Source of the DNA: Moesziomyces globuligerus
Lineage: Eukaryota > Basidiomycota > Ustilaginomycetes > Ustilaginales > Ustilaginaceae
Assembly: GCA_030849465.1 (NCBI GenBank)
Contig: JARVLF010000014.1
Location: forward strand, 310,001 to 374,000
Direction of reading: 5' to 3'
Length of the DNA: 64,000 nt
Numbering within the stretch: position 1 is the first letter of the stretch; each line of letters begins with the position of its first letter. Shown here piece by piece: positions 28,602 through 42,900 of the stretch. The translations under genes and the position numbers were made by a program. The notes beneath the pieces were generated by a model. That model did no database searches. It worked only from the letters and a program-made list of their open reading frames with translations, and was not told where the DNA came from.

Positions 28602-29243
28602 GATGGAAGGCGGGAGAGTAGATGGAGCTGAGGCGACTTCCTCCGAGATCACCACATCCGAGATCGAGGCTGGCAAGTGATGATGGTGGACAGCAGAGAT
28701 GCTTTCGAGGTCGAGGTCTCACGGACGATTATGCCAGCATCGATGCGTGGTGGAACGTGTTTCCTGAGCGGGTGGGTAGGCAAATGTCGTCGCAACTCCG
28801 AGCTGAAGGGTATCAATGGAGACAAGCCAGAATGAAATGAGGAGGGAGGCGGTGCTTCGAAGACGAGGCGATAGCGTAGTGGTGGTGGTGATGAGGGTGG
28901 AGTCTCCCAGAGCAAGGCGGTGGGACGAAGACAAAGGGCCGAGAGCCGGAGCTGGGTGGGTTGATGATGGGTCGGTCGGTTGGGTAGGCTACGGCAACGC
29001 GGGCTTGGACCTGCGTCTGGTGGGGAGGCCGGCTCGAGATGACGGCTGCCTCTTTAGGGCTCAGCAGAGGGTTCGGCTCGGCGAAGCGGCAAGGATTGCA
29101 GTGGCACTTGCAGTTGAGCGCTGCAGGTTGGCTGCAGCGTTGCCGTCACCTTTGGGCAGCCACGGGAGTCTCGCTCGGGAGCACCTGGCCGCGGTCACGT
29201 CCGACAGACAGCCCAGGGTTCGGAACAAAGGGCTCTTGCCATA

Positions 29244-29280
29244 CTAAAAAAACAAAAAGAAAAAGAAAAAAAAAAAAAAG
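29244..29280. repeat. A-rich low-complexity tract
   Basis: About 37 bp made almost only of A with single C or G interruptions, including a final run of about 14 A. On the minus strand it is a T-tract. No gene ends nearby. Confidence 0.9.
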
Positions 29281-32001
29281 GAGCGGCTGCACGGCGCTGC
29301 ACCGAACGCATGCTGAATCCACGCTGGCTGCCGCCAAGCCGGCTGCGTGGAATGAGGCGAGCGCGAGTCAGACACAGTCTTAGTGTCTGCTGCGCTAAGC
29401 CCAAGCCCAAGTTCAAGCCCAACGCGGCCAAGCCGAACCAACCCACGCTCCCCACCGTCAGCCCGGTTGAGCGGGATGAGCCTACGCCTAGCCTCCGAGA
29501 CTCAGCCGGCTCACTATCGAAGGCGCTATGCCCACTATCACGCAAACTGTTTGGCGTCAGCAATCTCAAAGGACTGATGATCTCAATCATTCAATGATTT
29601 TGCCGAAAAATCAGGCTGCATCTTTTCTGGCCGAGGCAAGGGTGAAGCAGCTCGGCTGGAGGTTCGCGCGTCTCATTGACCTCGACTTTGAGCCAAGACA
29701 GACAAGACGCTTGCCTCATCGCCATCTGCAGTCATGCTGGCTTGGCGTCTAGCAAGCTCGACGCCGTCTAGCCCTGCCGCTCTTGCCGCAACATCATGGC
29801 GCTGCCGCAAACGTCCTGCCGGATCGGCGCCAAGCTGCTCTGCACTGACTCTCCGGGCAAGAAGAGCAAACCACATGCTCGGTATCCACGCGGCGCACCT
29901 GCGTAGATTCCATGCGCAGTGGGCGCCCCTTGACTGCGACGGTACACAGTGCGTGTCAGTCGGCCTTTGGGCACTGTACGGCCGATCGCGACATGCAAGT
30001 GCACTGTTTCCGCGAGAGCAACTTGGCTTTTGTCTTGGCTTGGCCGCATCGGAGGATCGAGTCTTGGCTCTGGTCCTAGCATACGACGGTCAGCTCACCT
30101 CGGCAACCAGACAAGCTCGCGCCGGTCGTAGGCTCGAAGGGGCGCTCTCAGCGGTCAGCATGGAGCTCTGTTCGAGCATTTGGCGGACCAGGCGGGAAGC
30201 CGACCGCTACGCCCAGCAAAGCGGGGCACGCGGACGGCGCTCGAGATGGTCAGCTGCGCTTATGGTCTGCGATCATGGGTGCTGCGATTTTGTGGGCTTG
30301 CCTTGGGGACCTCGCGTGTCTGTCGAGAGGGTCTGGAATGTGTTTCCCGAAAATTTCAAGCCCCGCACGCATTGGGCGGAGCATGCTTGCATACCACCTG
30401 TAGCGCGACAGAGCGAAGGGGCCAGTGCGAACGCCGATGTGAGCTCTTGCCGAATCGTGAACACAATGCTCGAGGACGCTGACTGGCCTGCCGAAATGCA
30501 ATCCGGGCTACGGCAACACAATGCAGCGCATTGCAGCGGCGACGTTGTCCTTTCTCGGTTTTTTTTTTCTTTGCTCCGTCGGCCCAGATGCTCAGCTGCC
30601 CTTTGGCGAGTGCAACACCGTGTGGGGTCCAAGCTCCCCTGGTTGCAGTAGGATCGCCCAGCCACACTGCCAAGCTCGGCTGTTCCGCTCACGCATCCAC
30701 ATCAGCGCCGCTGCCCAGCTCGGAACGCGTTCTCAGCACACGCGCGCCTCTTCGCTACCCGCCTTGATGTTGATGTTGCGAGATGCAGTCGCCGGGATCT
30801 CCGAGGATGGCACAGCCTTGACTTGGGCAAAGATCGACCGAGCAAGGTGCGGTTTTCGTTTCAGAGATTGCGTCGACTGCAACGTACCGTTAGCTGGTTT
30901 AGTCTCGTTCCGCTGCAAAATGATGTCTTGTCGAGCGCTTGCAACCACTGCCGCGGAATCATGCGATTTTCCAGTCGCACTTGGCGCAGCATCAGCCGCC
31001 CGCGCTCGAGGCGTGCAGCGAGCTTCAGCTGGCTCTGCCAAGCTTCGCCTGAGATCGGGGAGGCTTTGCGCATACGGTACAGCACATACACACGCTAGCA
31101 GCTGACGGCCGTCACGGAGACATCTACATGCAGGCACAAGCACGCTTGCTTACTGTACCGTGTGCTCGGCTGACATCGGCGGTCCTGCCCCAACATCACT
31201 TCGCCCAGCCCGCACGCTGCGTCGTTTGGGGTAGCTTCGGTGCATCGGGTCTGCATGCTGCCAGGAACGCCTGTCCGTCTGGAATGTGCACCACATTCCT
31301 CTTGCCCCATCACCGTGGCTGAGACGGCGCGACGCGCAAGATCTGGCATTCGTTCGGATCCTCGGCCAGCACGGATCGTGGCCATGTGGCAGCATGAGCA
31401 CCGCGGCGAGAATGCGCCTCTACTGTATGCAGCGCAGCGTAGTCAAGGCAGGAGTGCGAGTCATGGTCACAAGACGAACCTCCTGTCTGGCGGATCCGTC
31501 GAGCCGAACCAATCGTAAGCTTGCCTCCCCACCGTCCCGCCCCCTCCCCTACAGTCCAATCCTATCCCGTAATCCGTCAATCCGTGCCCCGCATTTCGGC
31601 TCTTCTCCACAACCCCATCTAGCCGATGTCGAGTACCATCCCGTAAGCCCAGATCCGCTTCCGACCCTCGATCCCAAAGCGAGCCTGCCCAGCTCCTCGG
31701 CTATGGCTGGGACTCTAGGCCTTTCAATGAGTTCAGGCCGGTCTTTGCAGTGCACTAGCCCCATCCAGCTAACTCGCATCAATGCGATCACGGTCAGCTG
31801 ATCCACGCGCGACCGACGCGTACCGCAAAAAGCGATGCAGCTTGTGGCTCCACCCTGAGACCCGCCAAGAGGCCCTTCGCCTCTCCAGCTCGCTTCAATG
31901 CGTGTCAGTCCATGATGACATCGCAGCCTTCTGTCGAGGATGACCGCAGACGTCCCCATGACCACGATCGCGGTCTAACAAGTCCAAACTGCGAGAAAAC
32001 C

Positions 32002-32010
32002 AAAAAGAAA
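32002..32010 (-). terminator. Pol III T-run downstream of 5S rRNA
   Basis: On the minus strand the mature 5S end is followed within a few bases by TTTTCTTTTT, the type of oligo-T run at which RNA polymerase III stops. Confidence 0.75.
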
Positions 32011-32012
32011 AG

Positions 32013-32130
32013 AACTGCAGCACCTAGGATTCCCGCGTGGTCCCCCACCGCAGTACTGACTAGGCGATACCTTGCTTAACTTCGCAGATCGGACGGGATG
32101 CGGTGCTTTCAAGGTTCTATGGCCGCAGAT
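32013..32130 (-). rRNA. 5S ribosomal RNA
   Basis: A 118-nt 5S rRNA. The minus strand begins ATCTGCGGCCATAGAACC and ends near GTGCTGCAGTT; these ends pair to form helix I. The conserved internal part includes GCATCCCGTCCGATCTGCG and GTACTGCGGTGGGGGACCAC, which also covers the TFIIIA-type internal promoter. It is identical base for base to the copy at 49050-49167. It lies alone between protein-coding genes, away from any visible rDNA unit. Confidence 0.95.
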
Positions 32131-32555
32131 ATCAAAATGAAGGAGGATAGCCAGTATGACGGTTGCGGCAATACGCTTCCAGCAATGAGCGTTGGTCTCG
32201 TGTCGACCACACAGTTTTGGCCCTCCTCGGCATGGCCCTCCGCGGCACAAGATGCAATGATGTCGAACCCGACGCTCTCTGTCACTGCCTTTATTCGGCC
32301 CCGACAAGCTTCTCGCAAGCGGCAATGCACCAAGCGTCGTTTCGTCGTCAATCCCACAAAGCTCATCACAGGATCCGAGCGGTGTGTCGACCGAACCACA
32401 TGCAGACGGTTGCCACGGCAGCGTTCCAGAGGCAGCAGCTGGATTCTGAACATTGTCAGGCGAGTGCGCACAATAATTGTAGCGCTCAACATATCATCTG
32501 CTGTTGACGGAAGGGTTGCAGTAAGACGTCTGAAGTCTGATTTGGTTTGCGAAGA
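32131..32555. other. Spacer between 5S rRNA and SRP19 genes
   Basis: About 425 bp that hold the 5' flank of the 5S gene and the 3' flank of the SRP19 gene. No further gene seen. Confidence 0.5.
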
Positions 32556-33783
32556 TTAACGACCGATTCGGACGACCTTCTTCCTCTGTCTGCGGCCGAG
32601 GTTGAGTGGGTTCATGGGGTCCTTCTTCTTTCCCGCCGCCTCCTCTTGAGCCGCCTCGTCCTCCTCCTCTTCGTCGTCATCGTCGCCGCCGAGACCCATG
32701 CCACCGAGCATGCCTCCGAGCCCACCGAGCGCATCGGCACCGGGCATACCGGGCGGCATACCGCCCATGGCCTCGGCGAGATTCATGTTCAGCAGGCCGC
32801 CCTCGATCGCAGGCGAGTGTGCCGGCAGACGCGCTTCGAGCGTGGGCGGGAAGCGCATCTTGGCCAGTCTTTCGCGAATGGGGTTGGGGTTAGGATCGCG
32901 CTTGGCCTGCAGCACCTGCTTGCGCTGCTCCTTGGTCAGTGTAGGCTTAGCAGCTCCCGCTGAGGCGCCCTCCTTGTTGGTCCCCTTCTTGTTCTTGCTC
33001 TTGGACGATCCGGGTGCGGGCTGGGAGCCCGAGGCGAGCGCCTTGGCATTTTCGGCAAGTGCCTGCTTCTTGATCGTCGAGGGACGAGCACGTTTTGTCC
33101 TGGGCTCGAGCGCCGGCGGCTTTCCACCGCAGTTCGGCTGCAGGATCTCGGCGATCGCATCGAAGAGCTGCTTCTTGGTCGCGAAGCGGCTGTCGAGCGG
33201 GCTGCCGTCGTCGTTGAAGAGGTGCACCTTAACACGGCCCGGATTCTCCCAGTCCTGCGGGTGCGTCTTGTACGGCTCCTGCACGTACTTGAGCTGCAGG
33301 CGCGACGTAGCCTTGGCAATCCACAGCTGCGTGGGGAAGGGGCTCGCCTTTTCGTACGACACGCGGCGGCAGCCCTTGCGGTAGTGACGCTTGGCGTCAA
33401 AGTAGATCGGATAGACGCTCACCCACTTCTTGTGCTCGCCGTCGTCTTTGTCCTTGGATCCGCTTGCACCCGAAACTTCAGCGGGGGGACGTGTGGAGCC
33501 AAAGTCGCCAGAACCTGGTGCCTGACCCATCTGCTCCATCATCCTCTGGAACGCGGCCATCTGGTCCGCTTGCGGCGCCGAAGCTCCGGCATCAGCCTGC
33601 GCCTGCGCTACAGCGGGAGAAGTGACGGTGGGAAGATCGAACTGAATTGTGCCAATTTGAAGTCGAGCACGGGGTGGATGCAAACGTAAGTGTCAGCGAC
33701 TAGAACCACTCGGCACGTTGAAGGACGTGCGGACGTACCTCGAAGTCATCGTCGAAGTCCTCGACGGCTGCTTTGGGCGGCAT
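32556..33783 (-). CDS. SEC65: Signal recognition particle subunit SRP19/Sec65
   Basis: Two exons on the minus strand, 33783-33739 and 33641-32556 (intron 97 nt, GTACGT...CAG, phase 0), give 376 aa. SRP19 binds SRP RNA and helps load SRP54, so it acts in co-translational targeting to the ER. The short first exon reads MPPKAAVEDFDDDFE. The SRP19 domain (about 80-190) starts WVSVYPIYFDAKRHYRKGCRRV, followed by QLWIAKATSRLQLKYVQEP, HPQDWENPGRVKV and the ATKKQLFDAIAEIL helix. The C-terminus is Lys-rich, then Gly/Met-rich with an acidic run (DDDDEEEEDE), and ends in a basic tail (RRQRKKVVRIGR), as in fungal Sec65. Yeast Sec65 is about 270 aa, so this one is longer mainly in its tail. Confidence 0.93.
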
Positions 33784-34245
33784 CTTGAGCTATATCCGAC
33801 CGTATAGCCTGTGCGTATTCTCCGGCTTTGTCCGTACGTTGAACGCTGAATGCTGCCGTTGCGATACGGAGGAGGTGCGTGCGAAGATGAGAGAAGGACG
33901 ATCCCCGCTCGACTCGTCGGTGCTGTTGCGTTGCGCCGCCGCTTCCACGTGACGCTGCCGACTTGAGCTCTGAGCAACTCTATCGCGCGAGTGGAATTTT
34001 GCTCACGGATGACTGGCTGCTGCGCCTTGTGGAGGCGAATCCAATTCCAGGTTCCTCATGTTCCACAACTTTGACGCTCCCACACCACCCTCATCACAGC
34101 TTCAGTACTCATCACATCACACTTTCTGATCCGACCGAACGAGACTCGCAAAGACGCTCTTCTCGAAAGCGACCAGCATACCCAGGCGTCGGAACACAGA
34201 CGGACGGAGAGGTCTGGGAATGGCCGAAGTCTTGACGTCCATGGC
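33784..34245. other. Divergent promoter region, SRP19 / CCA enzyme
   Basis: About 460 bp shared by two divergent housekeeping genes. No separate gene. The CCA-enzyme side ends in the overlapping uORF at 34241-34255. Confidence 0.5.
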
Positions 34246-34255
34246 ATGTTTCTGA
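34241..34255 (+). other. uORF overlapping the first CCA-enzyme start codon
   Basis: ATG GCA TGT TTC TGA begins 5 bp before the first main-frame ATG (34246) and ends inside the coding frame. A ribosome starting here would pass 34246 and could restart at the better-context ATG at 34399 (A at -3). Confidence 0.5.
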
Positions 34256-36555
34256 GCTGCATTCGCTCCCGCACCCTGCACAGACCGCTTTCCACCCCGG
34301 GGCTGCGTAGAGCTCATCGCATTTCAGTTCTCGCACACCGAAGCTCCCTCCTGCCACCCATAGCCACCTTCGCAACGCAGGTGCCGACCAAGCTGACCAT
34401 GCGGCCAGATGCGCAGATCCAGTTGACGGCGCAAGAGGAGGCGATCTGCCAGCTCCTGGACCACACCTGCACCTACATCCAGCGGGAGAAGCCCGAGATC
34501 GAAGGCGTCGATGCGACTCAGCGCAGCGGCGATGGTAGCGAACCTTGCGAAGCGCGCATCGCCGGCGGTTGGGTGCGCGACAAGCTGCTCTCGCGCGATT
34601 CCGACGACCTCGACATTTCGCTGTCCACCCTGACGGGCAACGCCTTCGCGCTCTACCTCAAGCACTTCCTTTCCAGCTCCTCCTTTGCAGCGTCGTCCTT
34701 AGCGCAGTCGCCCTACTTCCGCGAAGATGGCGGCGAGATGGGCCGGATCGGCAAGATCGCGGCCAACCCGGAGCAGAGCAAGAACCTCGAGACGGCGACC
34801 GCGCGCGTGCTCGGTCTTTCGCTCGACTTTGTCAACCTGCGCAAGGAGACCTACGATCCAGGGTCCAGGATTCCGACGATGACATTTGGCACGCCGAAGG
34901 AAGACGCAGAGCGACGCGACATTACGATCAACTCGCTGCTGTATAACGTGCACACGAGGCAGGTGGAGGATCACACCGGGCTCGGGCTGCAGGACCTTGC
35001 GAGCGGCTTGATACGAACGCCGCTTCCGCCACTGACCACGTTCCTGGACGATCCGCTGCGCGTACTGCGATGCGTGCGCTTCGCCAGTCGGTTTGCCTAC
35101 GAGCTGCATCCGACCATCATTCGCTGCCTCACAGCGGCGCGGGCAGGCTCGTCGGAGGGTGCAGATGCCGATGCGGGTGCACTGCGCTTGGCCAGCGACG
35201 ACGATCCAAGAGTGTCGATGTCCAACAAGGCGGGCGTCGAGTCGGCGCGCGACCAGATCCGCGACGCGCTGGTCAGCAAGGTTTCGCGCGAACGATTCGG
35301 CATCGAGGTGGACAAGATGCTCAAGGGCCCCAATCCGCTACTGGCGCTGTTCCTCCTGCATCGTCTCGAGCTCTTCCCACTGGTTTTCCACCCGCTGCCT
35401 ACGGCCGGCAAACTGTGGGTTCCATCAGATGCGATTCCGCCGAGTAAATACCCCGAGGGTGTGCCGGCACGGGGCTCCGTGGCGCTGAACGCAGCCCGGC
35501 TGCTCGATGCGATCCTGAAGCAGAACACGCTCGAAGACGCTACTCCTGTCAGCCAGTCGGTGGCGATGCACAGTCTGACGCTCGCCGACGGGAGTGGCAG
35601 CGCGGAAGGGCGGGGTAAGACGGAGTTGTCGCGGGCGTTTTCGGCGATCCCTGCCTCTCCTCTGCCCAAGGCGGTGGTCGAGGCGCTACCTTCAGATCTA
35701 GTGACCAGCTGGTCGCATGCAGCTCTGTCGTCTGAAGAAAGGCGGAGATTGTGGATCTCGGTGTCGCTGCTGCCGCTGCGCGAGCTGGTGTACGAAGAGA
35801 AGAAGAACAAGCTCGCCTGGGCGGGCGAAAGTGTGATTGCGACGGGGCTCAAGCTGGGCACCAAGACGCTCAAGGAGCCCGTTGCTGCGCTGCACAAGTG
35901 TCTGGAGCTGCTGCCTCTTGGGCGCAGAGTCTTATGCCGCGATGAGGCGACGAGCGAGGATGTCGAGGCGTTGGATCGGATGCTGCATCTGCCGCCTGGT
36001 CTCAGCGTCAGATCGCGACTCGGATTGCTGCTGCGCAATGCGCACGTCTCGAACGCGCTGCTGCAGTTGCGTCCGCAACCGGCTCTGCTTGTCTCGTTCA
36101 TCGGCGAGGCCATCGAGCTCTGGCGCAACAGCTCCGAGGAGGCATTCGAACGGCTGGATTCGGATCTGCGCTGCGTGCAAGACCGGATCGTGGATATGGC
36201 CAACGAGTACGCGCGCTTCTGGGAGATGGTCAAGCAGTGGAATCTCATCGAGCGTGCCGAGGAAAAGCCGCTGCTCGACGGAAACGCCGTGACGGCGTGT
36301 CTGGGTTGCCATCCGCGCCTCATCTCACATATCCAGACCTTTGTGCTTGCGTGGCAGTATGACCAGCCCGCCGCGAGCGGTGCCGAGCTCGAAAGCCAGT
36401 GCACAGCCTGGCTCAAGGCAGAGTGGGAAAAAGGCGGCATCGTTCCCTTCGACCAACGTCCTCCTCCGCCACCCGGCAAGGCGGATAAGGCCAAGAAGAA
36501 GCCCCCGCAGCCAGCCGACGTTCCTGATCGCCGAAAACGCCAGAAGAGCGAATAG
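34246..36555 (+). CDS. CCA1: tRNA CCA-nucleotidyltransferase
   Basis: A 769-aa class II CCA-adding enzyme that completes the 3' CCA end of tRNAs in nucleus/cytosol and mitochondria. Signature motifs are in place: GGWVRDKLL (107-115), DDLDIS with the catalytic carboxylates D121/D123, RRDITINSLLYN (223-234) and the DDPLRVLRCVRFASRF block. The first 51 residues (MFLSCIRSRTLHRPLS...) are rich in Arg/Ser/His without acidic residues, a probable mitochondrial presequence. MRPDAQIQL at 34399 is a second start with stronger context and would give the cytosolic/nuclear form, as known for yeast CCA1. The C-terminal half is longer than in yeast and ends in a Pro/Lys-rich tail (PPPPPGKADKAKKKPP). Confidence 0.95.
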   Translation: MFLSCIRSRTLHRPLSTPGLRRAHRISVLAHRSSLLPPIATFATQVPTKLTMRPDAQIQLTAQEEAICQLLDHTCTYIQREKPEIEGVDATQRSGDGSEPCEARIAGGWVRDKLLSRDSDDLDISLSTLTGNAFALYLKHFLSSSSFAASSLAQSPYFREDGGEMGRIGKIAANPEQSKNLETATARVLGLSLDFVNLRKETYDPGSRIPTMTFGTPKEDAERRDITINSLLYNVHTRQVEDHTGLGLQDLASGLIRTPLPPLTTFLDDPLRVLRCVRFASRFAYELHPTIIRCLTAARAGSSEGADADAGALRLASDDDPRVSMSNKAGVESARDQIRDALVSKVSRERFGIEVDKMLKGPNPLLALFLLHRLELFPLVFHPLPTAGKLWVPSDAIPPSKYPEGVPARGSVALNAARLLDAILKQNTLEDATPVSQSVAMHSLTLADGSGSAEGRGKTELSRAFSAIPASPLPKAVVEALPSDLVTSWSHAALSSEERRRLWISVSLLPLRELVYEEKKNKLAWAGESVIATGLKLGTKTLKEPVAALHKCLELLPLGRRVLCRDEATSEDVEALDRMLHLPPGLSVRSRLGLLLRNAHVSNALLQLRPQPALLVSFIGEAIELWRNSSEEAFERLDSDLRCVQDRIVDMANEYARFWEMVKQWNLIERAEEKPLLDGNAVTACLGCHPRLISHIQTFVLAWQYDQPAASGAELESQCTAWLKAEWEKGGIVPFDQRPPPPPGKADKAKKKPPQPADVPDRRKRQKSE

Positions 36556-36649
36556 TCGTCTCGAATTCAATCGCACAACTTGAAAAGCGTGATGCGAGTG
36601 CATGGGTATACTGCATTGATGTGTAGATGGGGTGGTAGGGAAGGCCGGG

Positions 36650-39165
<2,516 letters not shown>

Positions 39166-39979
39166 ACGGTCCAGCCTCCATTCTCCTAAGCAGACCCAAC
39201 ACGCCCGTCGTGACGCTATCTATTGCCCCCCATCCTCCCCGTCCGCTTCCGTCGTCATTACTGCTCCTGTACTTTTAGCAACCTGCATCCATCCGTCATG
39301 TCCATCGGTCCTTCTGCTTCTTGAGCCGCGTGCGAACTTGCAAGCGCACAAACGCTTGTTGCAGACGGCTGAGTACTCATGAACACCGACGGTGGAGTGG
39401 CCGGAGTCGGTGAGTGGCCAACGATAGGTGCATGTTAGACCGAGTTGGACTTTGAGCTATCCGAGCTTCAAATCACGTGACGGGCCTCGACGCGCAACAA
39501 AATACGCAAACAGCCAGAAAAAAACGCAGCAAAGTCCAACACCTTGGCTTGGGCTGCTGGCCTTCTGCGCTGTGGCGTGTCGAAGTTGGCAGGCTGCGAC
39601 GCGAGAAAAAGGTGCTGTGGAGAGGAGGGAGAGACAGAGCGTATGCTGCCTGACTGCGCGCTGCCCTCGCTGCACCAAACACGCGCGCGCTCTGCTGCTC
39701 AGCCGCACAGCTGCTGCAACCAACACTCGCCGCTACACCCTCCTCAGAGGCAGCCGACTCGCGATTCGACGGCCATCCGGGTCCATCGGCACTTTCGGCT
39801 GCTTGCTCGTCGACACTACTCTCCACCATCTTCTCGACGTCCTATCATCCTCGAGCCTGCAACATCCGGCCCTCCGACCGCCCACCAGCATCCAGTGCGG
39901 CTGAGCCTGCCGCAGTCGCGCTTCGTGCGCAGAACTCAATCGACCCACGTGCCCCATCGCAGAGGCACATCCATCCGCC
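39166..39979. other. Intergenic region before condensin CAP-H gene
   Basis: About 0.8 kb. No gene seen. The half nearest the condensin start is CT-rich. Short open frames on both strands have no motif. Confidence 0.5.
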
Positions 39980-42900
39980 ATGCCCTCCCGACACTCGTCG
40001 TCGACCTCGCGCGCGCCGCTCGAAGAGTCGCGCGTCGCCAATCGCTCCATCTCTGCCTCCTTCGCCGGCACAAAGGCCTCGCTCTCGTCCACCAAGTCAT
40101 CCGCTTCGAGGAAGAGCTCCGCCGCACCCGCACGCTCCAGCTCGTCGTCCAAGTCGCGTTCGACTTCCGCCAAGTATCGCGGTCGCTTCGATGACGACGA
40201 CGACATTGCAGAGGAGAACGATGATGATGATGACGACGATGACGACGAAGGCGACAGCTACGACGAGGAGCAGCCAGTCAGTCATCGCAGCAAGTCCACG
40301 TCCAAGGCCGCCCCTGCCAAGTCCGCCTCGCGACCTCCGTCGCAACCAGCAAGCCGCCAACCATCCGGCTCTAACAACGCCAATCGCTCCATCTTGGCTC
40401 GCTCCAACCCCAACGCCTCCATGCTCTTGGCGGCCGGCAACACATCCGTCGCCTACCAGAACTCTCGTGTCGCCGCACTCGCTCGATCCCATACCGTCGT
40501 CGATGCATCGTCCATCATGCGACCGCGCGGCCAAGCTGCGCACAACGCTGTTGCACCTAGCTCAGCCGGCGACGCGACTGGCTCCATGCCTCCTGCCGCT
40601 TCGCTGCGCGTCGATACATCCAGCTTCGAGGAGTGGATGAAGATGGCCACGGACAACAAGATCAACTCGACCAACACCTGGTCCTTCGCGCTCATCGACT
40701 ACTTCCACGACATGTCGCTCCTCCGCAACGACAGCGGCGACGGCAGCATCAACTTCCAGAAAGCCTCTTGCACCCTCGATGGATGCGTCAAGGTGTGGAC
40801 CTCGCGTGTCGACTCGGTCGTCGTCGAGACCGGAAAACTCCTCTCGGGCCTCCAGGACGATCTCGAGCAGGCCTCCCGCAAAGACCGCCGCAAGGGCGAT
40901 GAAGAAGGCGATGACGATGATGCGGATGATGACGACGACGACGGCGCCGGTGCGTCTACGCGTAAGAGGAAGAGAAACAAGGAGGCTACGATCGCAAAGA
41001 CCTTTGGCCATATTCAGATCAAGAAGTTCGAGCTCGAGTTTACCGTCGACCCGCTCTTCAAAAAGACCTCCGCCGACTTTGACGAGGGTGGCGCTAGCGG
41101 TCTGCTCATGAACCACCTCGGCGTGGATGCGTCCATGGCTGTCATCTTCGACGCCAGCGACGTCGCGGGCGTCGGTGGCGACGACGACATGACCAAGATG
41201 CTCGCCGCCGAAGACGAGGATGCCAAGGACCAAGCCGCAGTCGCCGGACCAGCAGCCGCGGACGACGAAGACGACATGATCGACCTGTCCAAGCTCAGCA
41301 CCAAGTGGCTCGGCTCCAGCGAGTTCAGCGCGGCGGATGGATCGGCGGAAGATGTCGAATCATTGCTCGCGCGCCGTGTCCTGTGCCCGACACTGTGCAA
41401 CTTCCGCTTCTCCAAGGACGACGACACGCCCTTCGGCGTCGGTCTGGACGAATTCAACCAGCAGACCTTCCACACGGCCACCCAGGTCGACTCGGCCTTC
41501 TTCAGCTCCCAGCACGCCAACGGCATGCGGGCACAGTCGGAGGAATTCATCGGCGGTGGCTTCCAGGATGACGTCAACCCGCTTCTCGACGACGCTGGCG
41601 CCGACGTCGACTTCTTCGATGCGGGCATCGGTGCGCCCATGGACGACAACGACGACGAGGGCAACGACTTCTTCGACGCCTTGGACTCGGCGCCCGCTCT
41701 GCACCATGGCGGCCCCGTGGTGCTCGATGGCACCACCGGCGATGTGCAGGGCTACGGGCCTTTCGACCCCTCGGCCGGCCCCTCGTCCGAGCTGGTCATG
41801 GCGATGGCCTTCAACCCGGAGACCGGTCGACCTCTGGACGGCGCGGATGCCGAGAATGGCAGCGACCTGTTCGACTACTTCGACCGCCGCCTCATGCGCA
41901 ACTGGGCAGGGCCGGAGCACTGGAAGCTGTCCCGCGTCACGGGACCTCTAGGTCTCGGCACGGCGGGCGCAGGTGCAGCCGACCCTGCTGCAGCAGCCGC
42001 GCGCAAGGAGAGCAAGAAGAGCAAGGAGCCGTTTGTGATCGACTTCCTCTCCGAGGAGGGCGCGGTCAATGTCAAGGAGATCTTCGAGCCGGCCAAGCAG
42101 GCGGCGACGATCACGCTGCCGCTCAACGCGCGCAACAAGATGGCCAGCCTCGCAGCATCGTCATCGGACGCGTACCTGCTGCCGGAGGATCGTCACTTTA
42201 GCAGCAAGCAGCTGCTGCGGCTGTTCCTCAAGCCGCGTGTGGCGATTAACATGCGTCGCAAGGGCGCGCAGGGCGCGGGCGACGGCTTTGGCGCCGATCC
42301 TCAGCTGTGGGCCGATGCCGACGGCGACGACAACGGTATGGGAGGAGACGGAGGCATGCCTTTCGACACGCAATTCTTCCACGATGCCGACGACGGCTTC
42401 GATGCCAACGGCGCCGATCTCGGCGGGCTGGATGATTCGCCGGCCAACGCGATCACCGGCGGCGATCTCGAGGACGAAGAGCTCACCCAGACACTCCAGC
42501 AGCTCAACCGCGTCAAGCCCGAGTACGTCAATTATGCCAAGAAGGCTAAGCGCGTCGATGTCAAGAAGCTCAAAGAGAACATCTGGAAGGAGCTCGGCAT
42601 CCTCCCGTCGACCGACGACCCGGCCGCCGTCGCAGCCAGGGCGGCGGAAGGCGACGAGGACATGGACTCGGCCGAGGCGCAAATGGATGGAGAGGAGAGC
42701 GTCAAGACCTTCGAGAACGTCCTGTCAGGCTTGCAGAAGGCGTATCCGCAAGACAAGATGGAGGAGATCTCGACGTCATTCTGCTTCATCTGCCTGTTGC
42801 ATCTCGCAAACGAGGAAGGGCTGGCGATCAGTACGGGGGCTGAAGATAAGATCCAATCGCTGCGGGCGAAGCGCGGCCGCACGAGCGCCACACCGACAAA

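Larger units (their letters stand above)
28602..32012. other. 3.4-kb stretch without protein-coding genes
   Basis: Apart from an A-rich tract near 29244 and a T-run near 30558, I see only stray open frames. The longest (29734-30651, +) is rich in Trp, Cys, Arg and His, has no motif, no signal peptide and no plausible splice partner. I treat the region as promoter plus non-coding DNA leading to the 5S rRNA gene. Confidence 0.5.

Noticed and set aside
29734..30651. 305-codon open frame in the 28.6-32 kb gap
   Set aside because: High Trp, Cys and Arg, no motif, no codon bias like its neighbours. Possible only if cDNA supports it.
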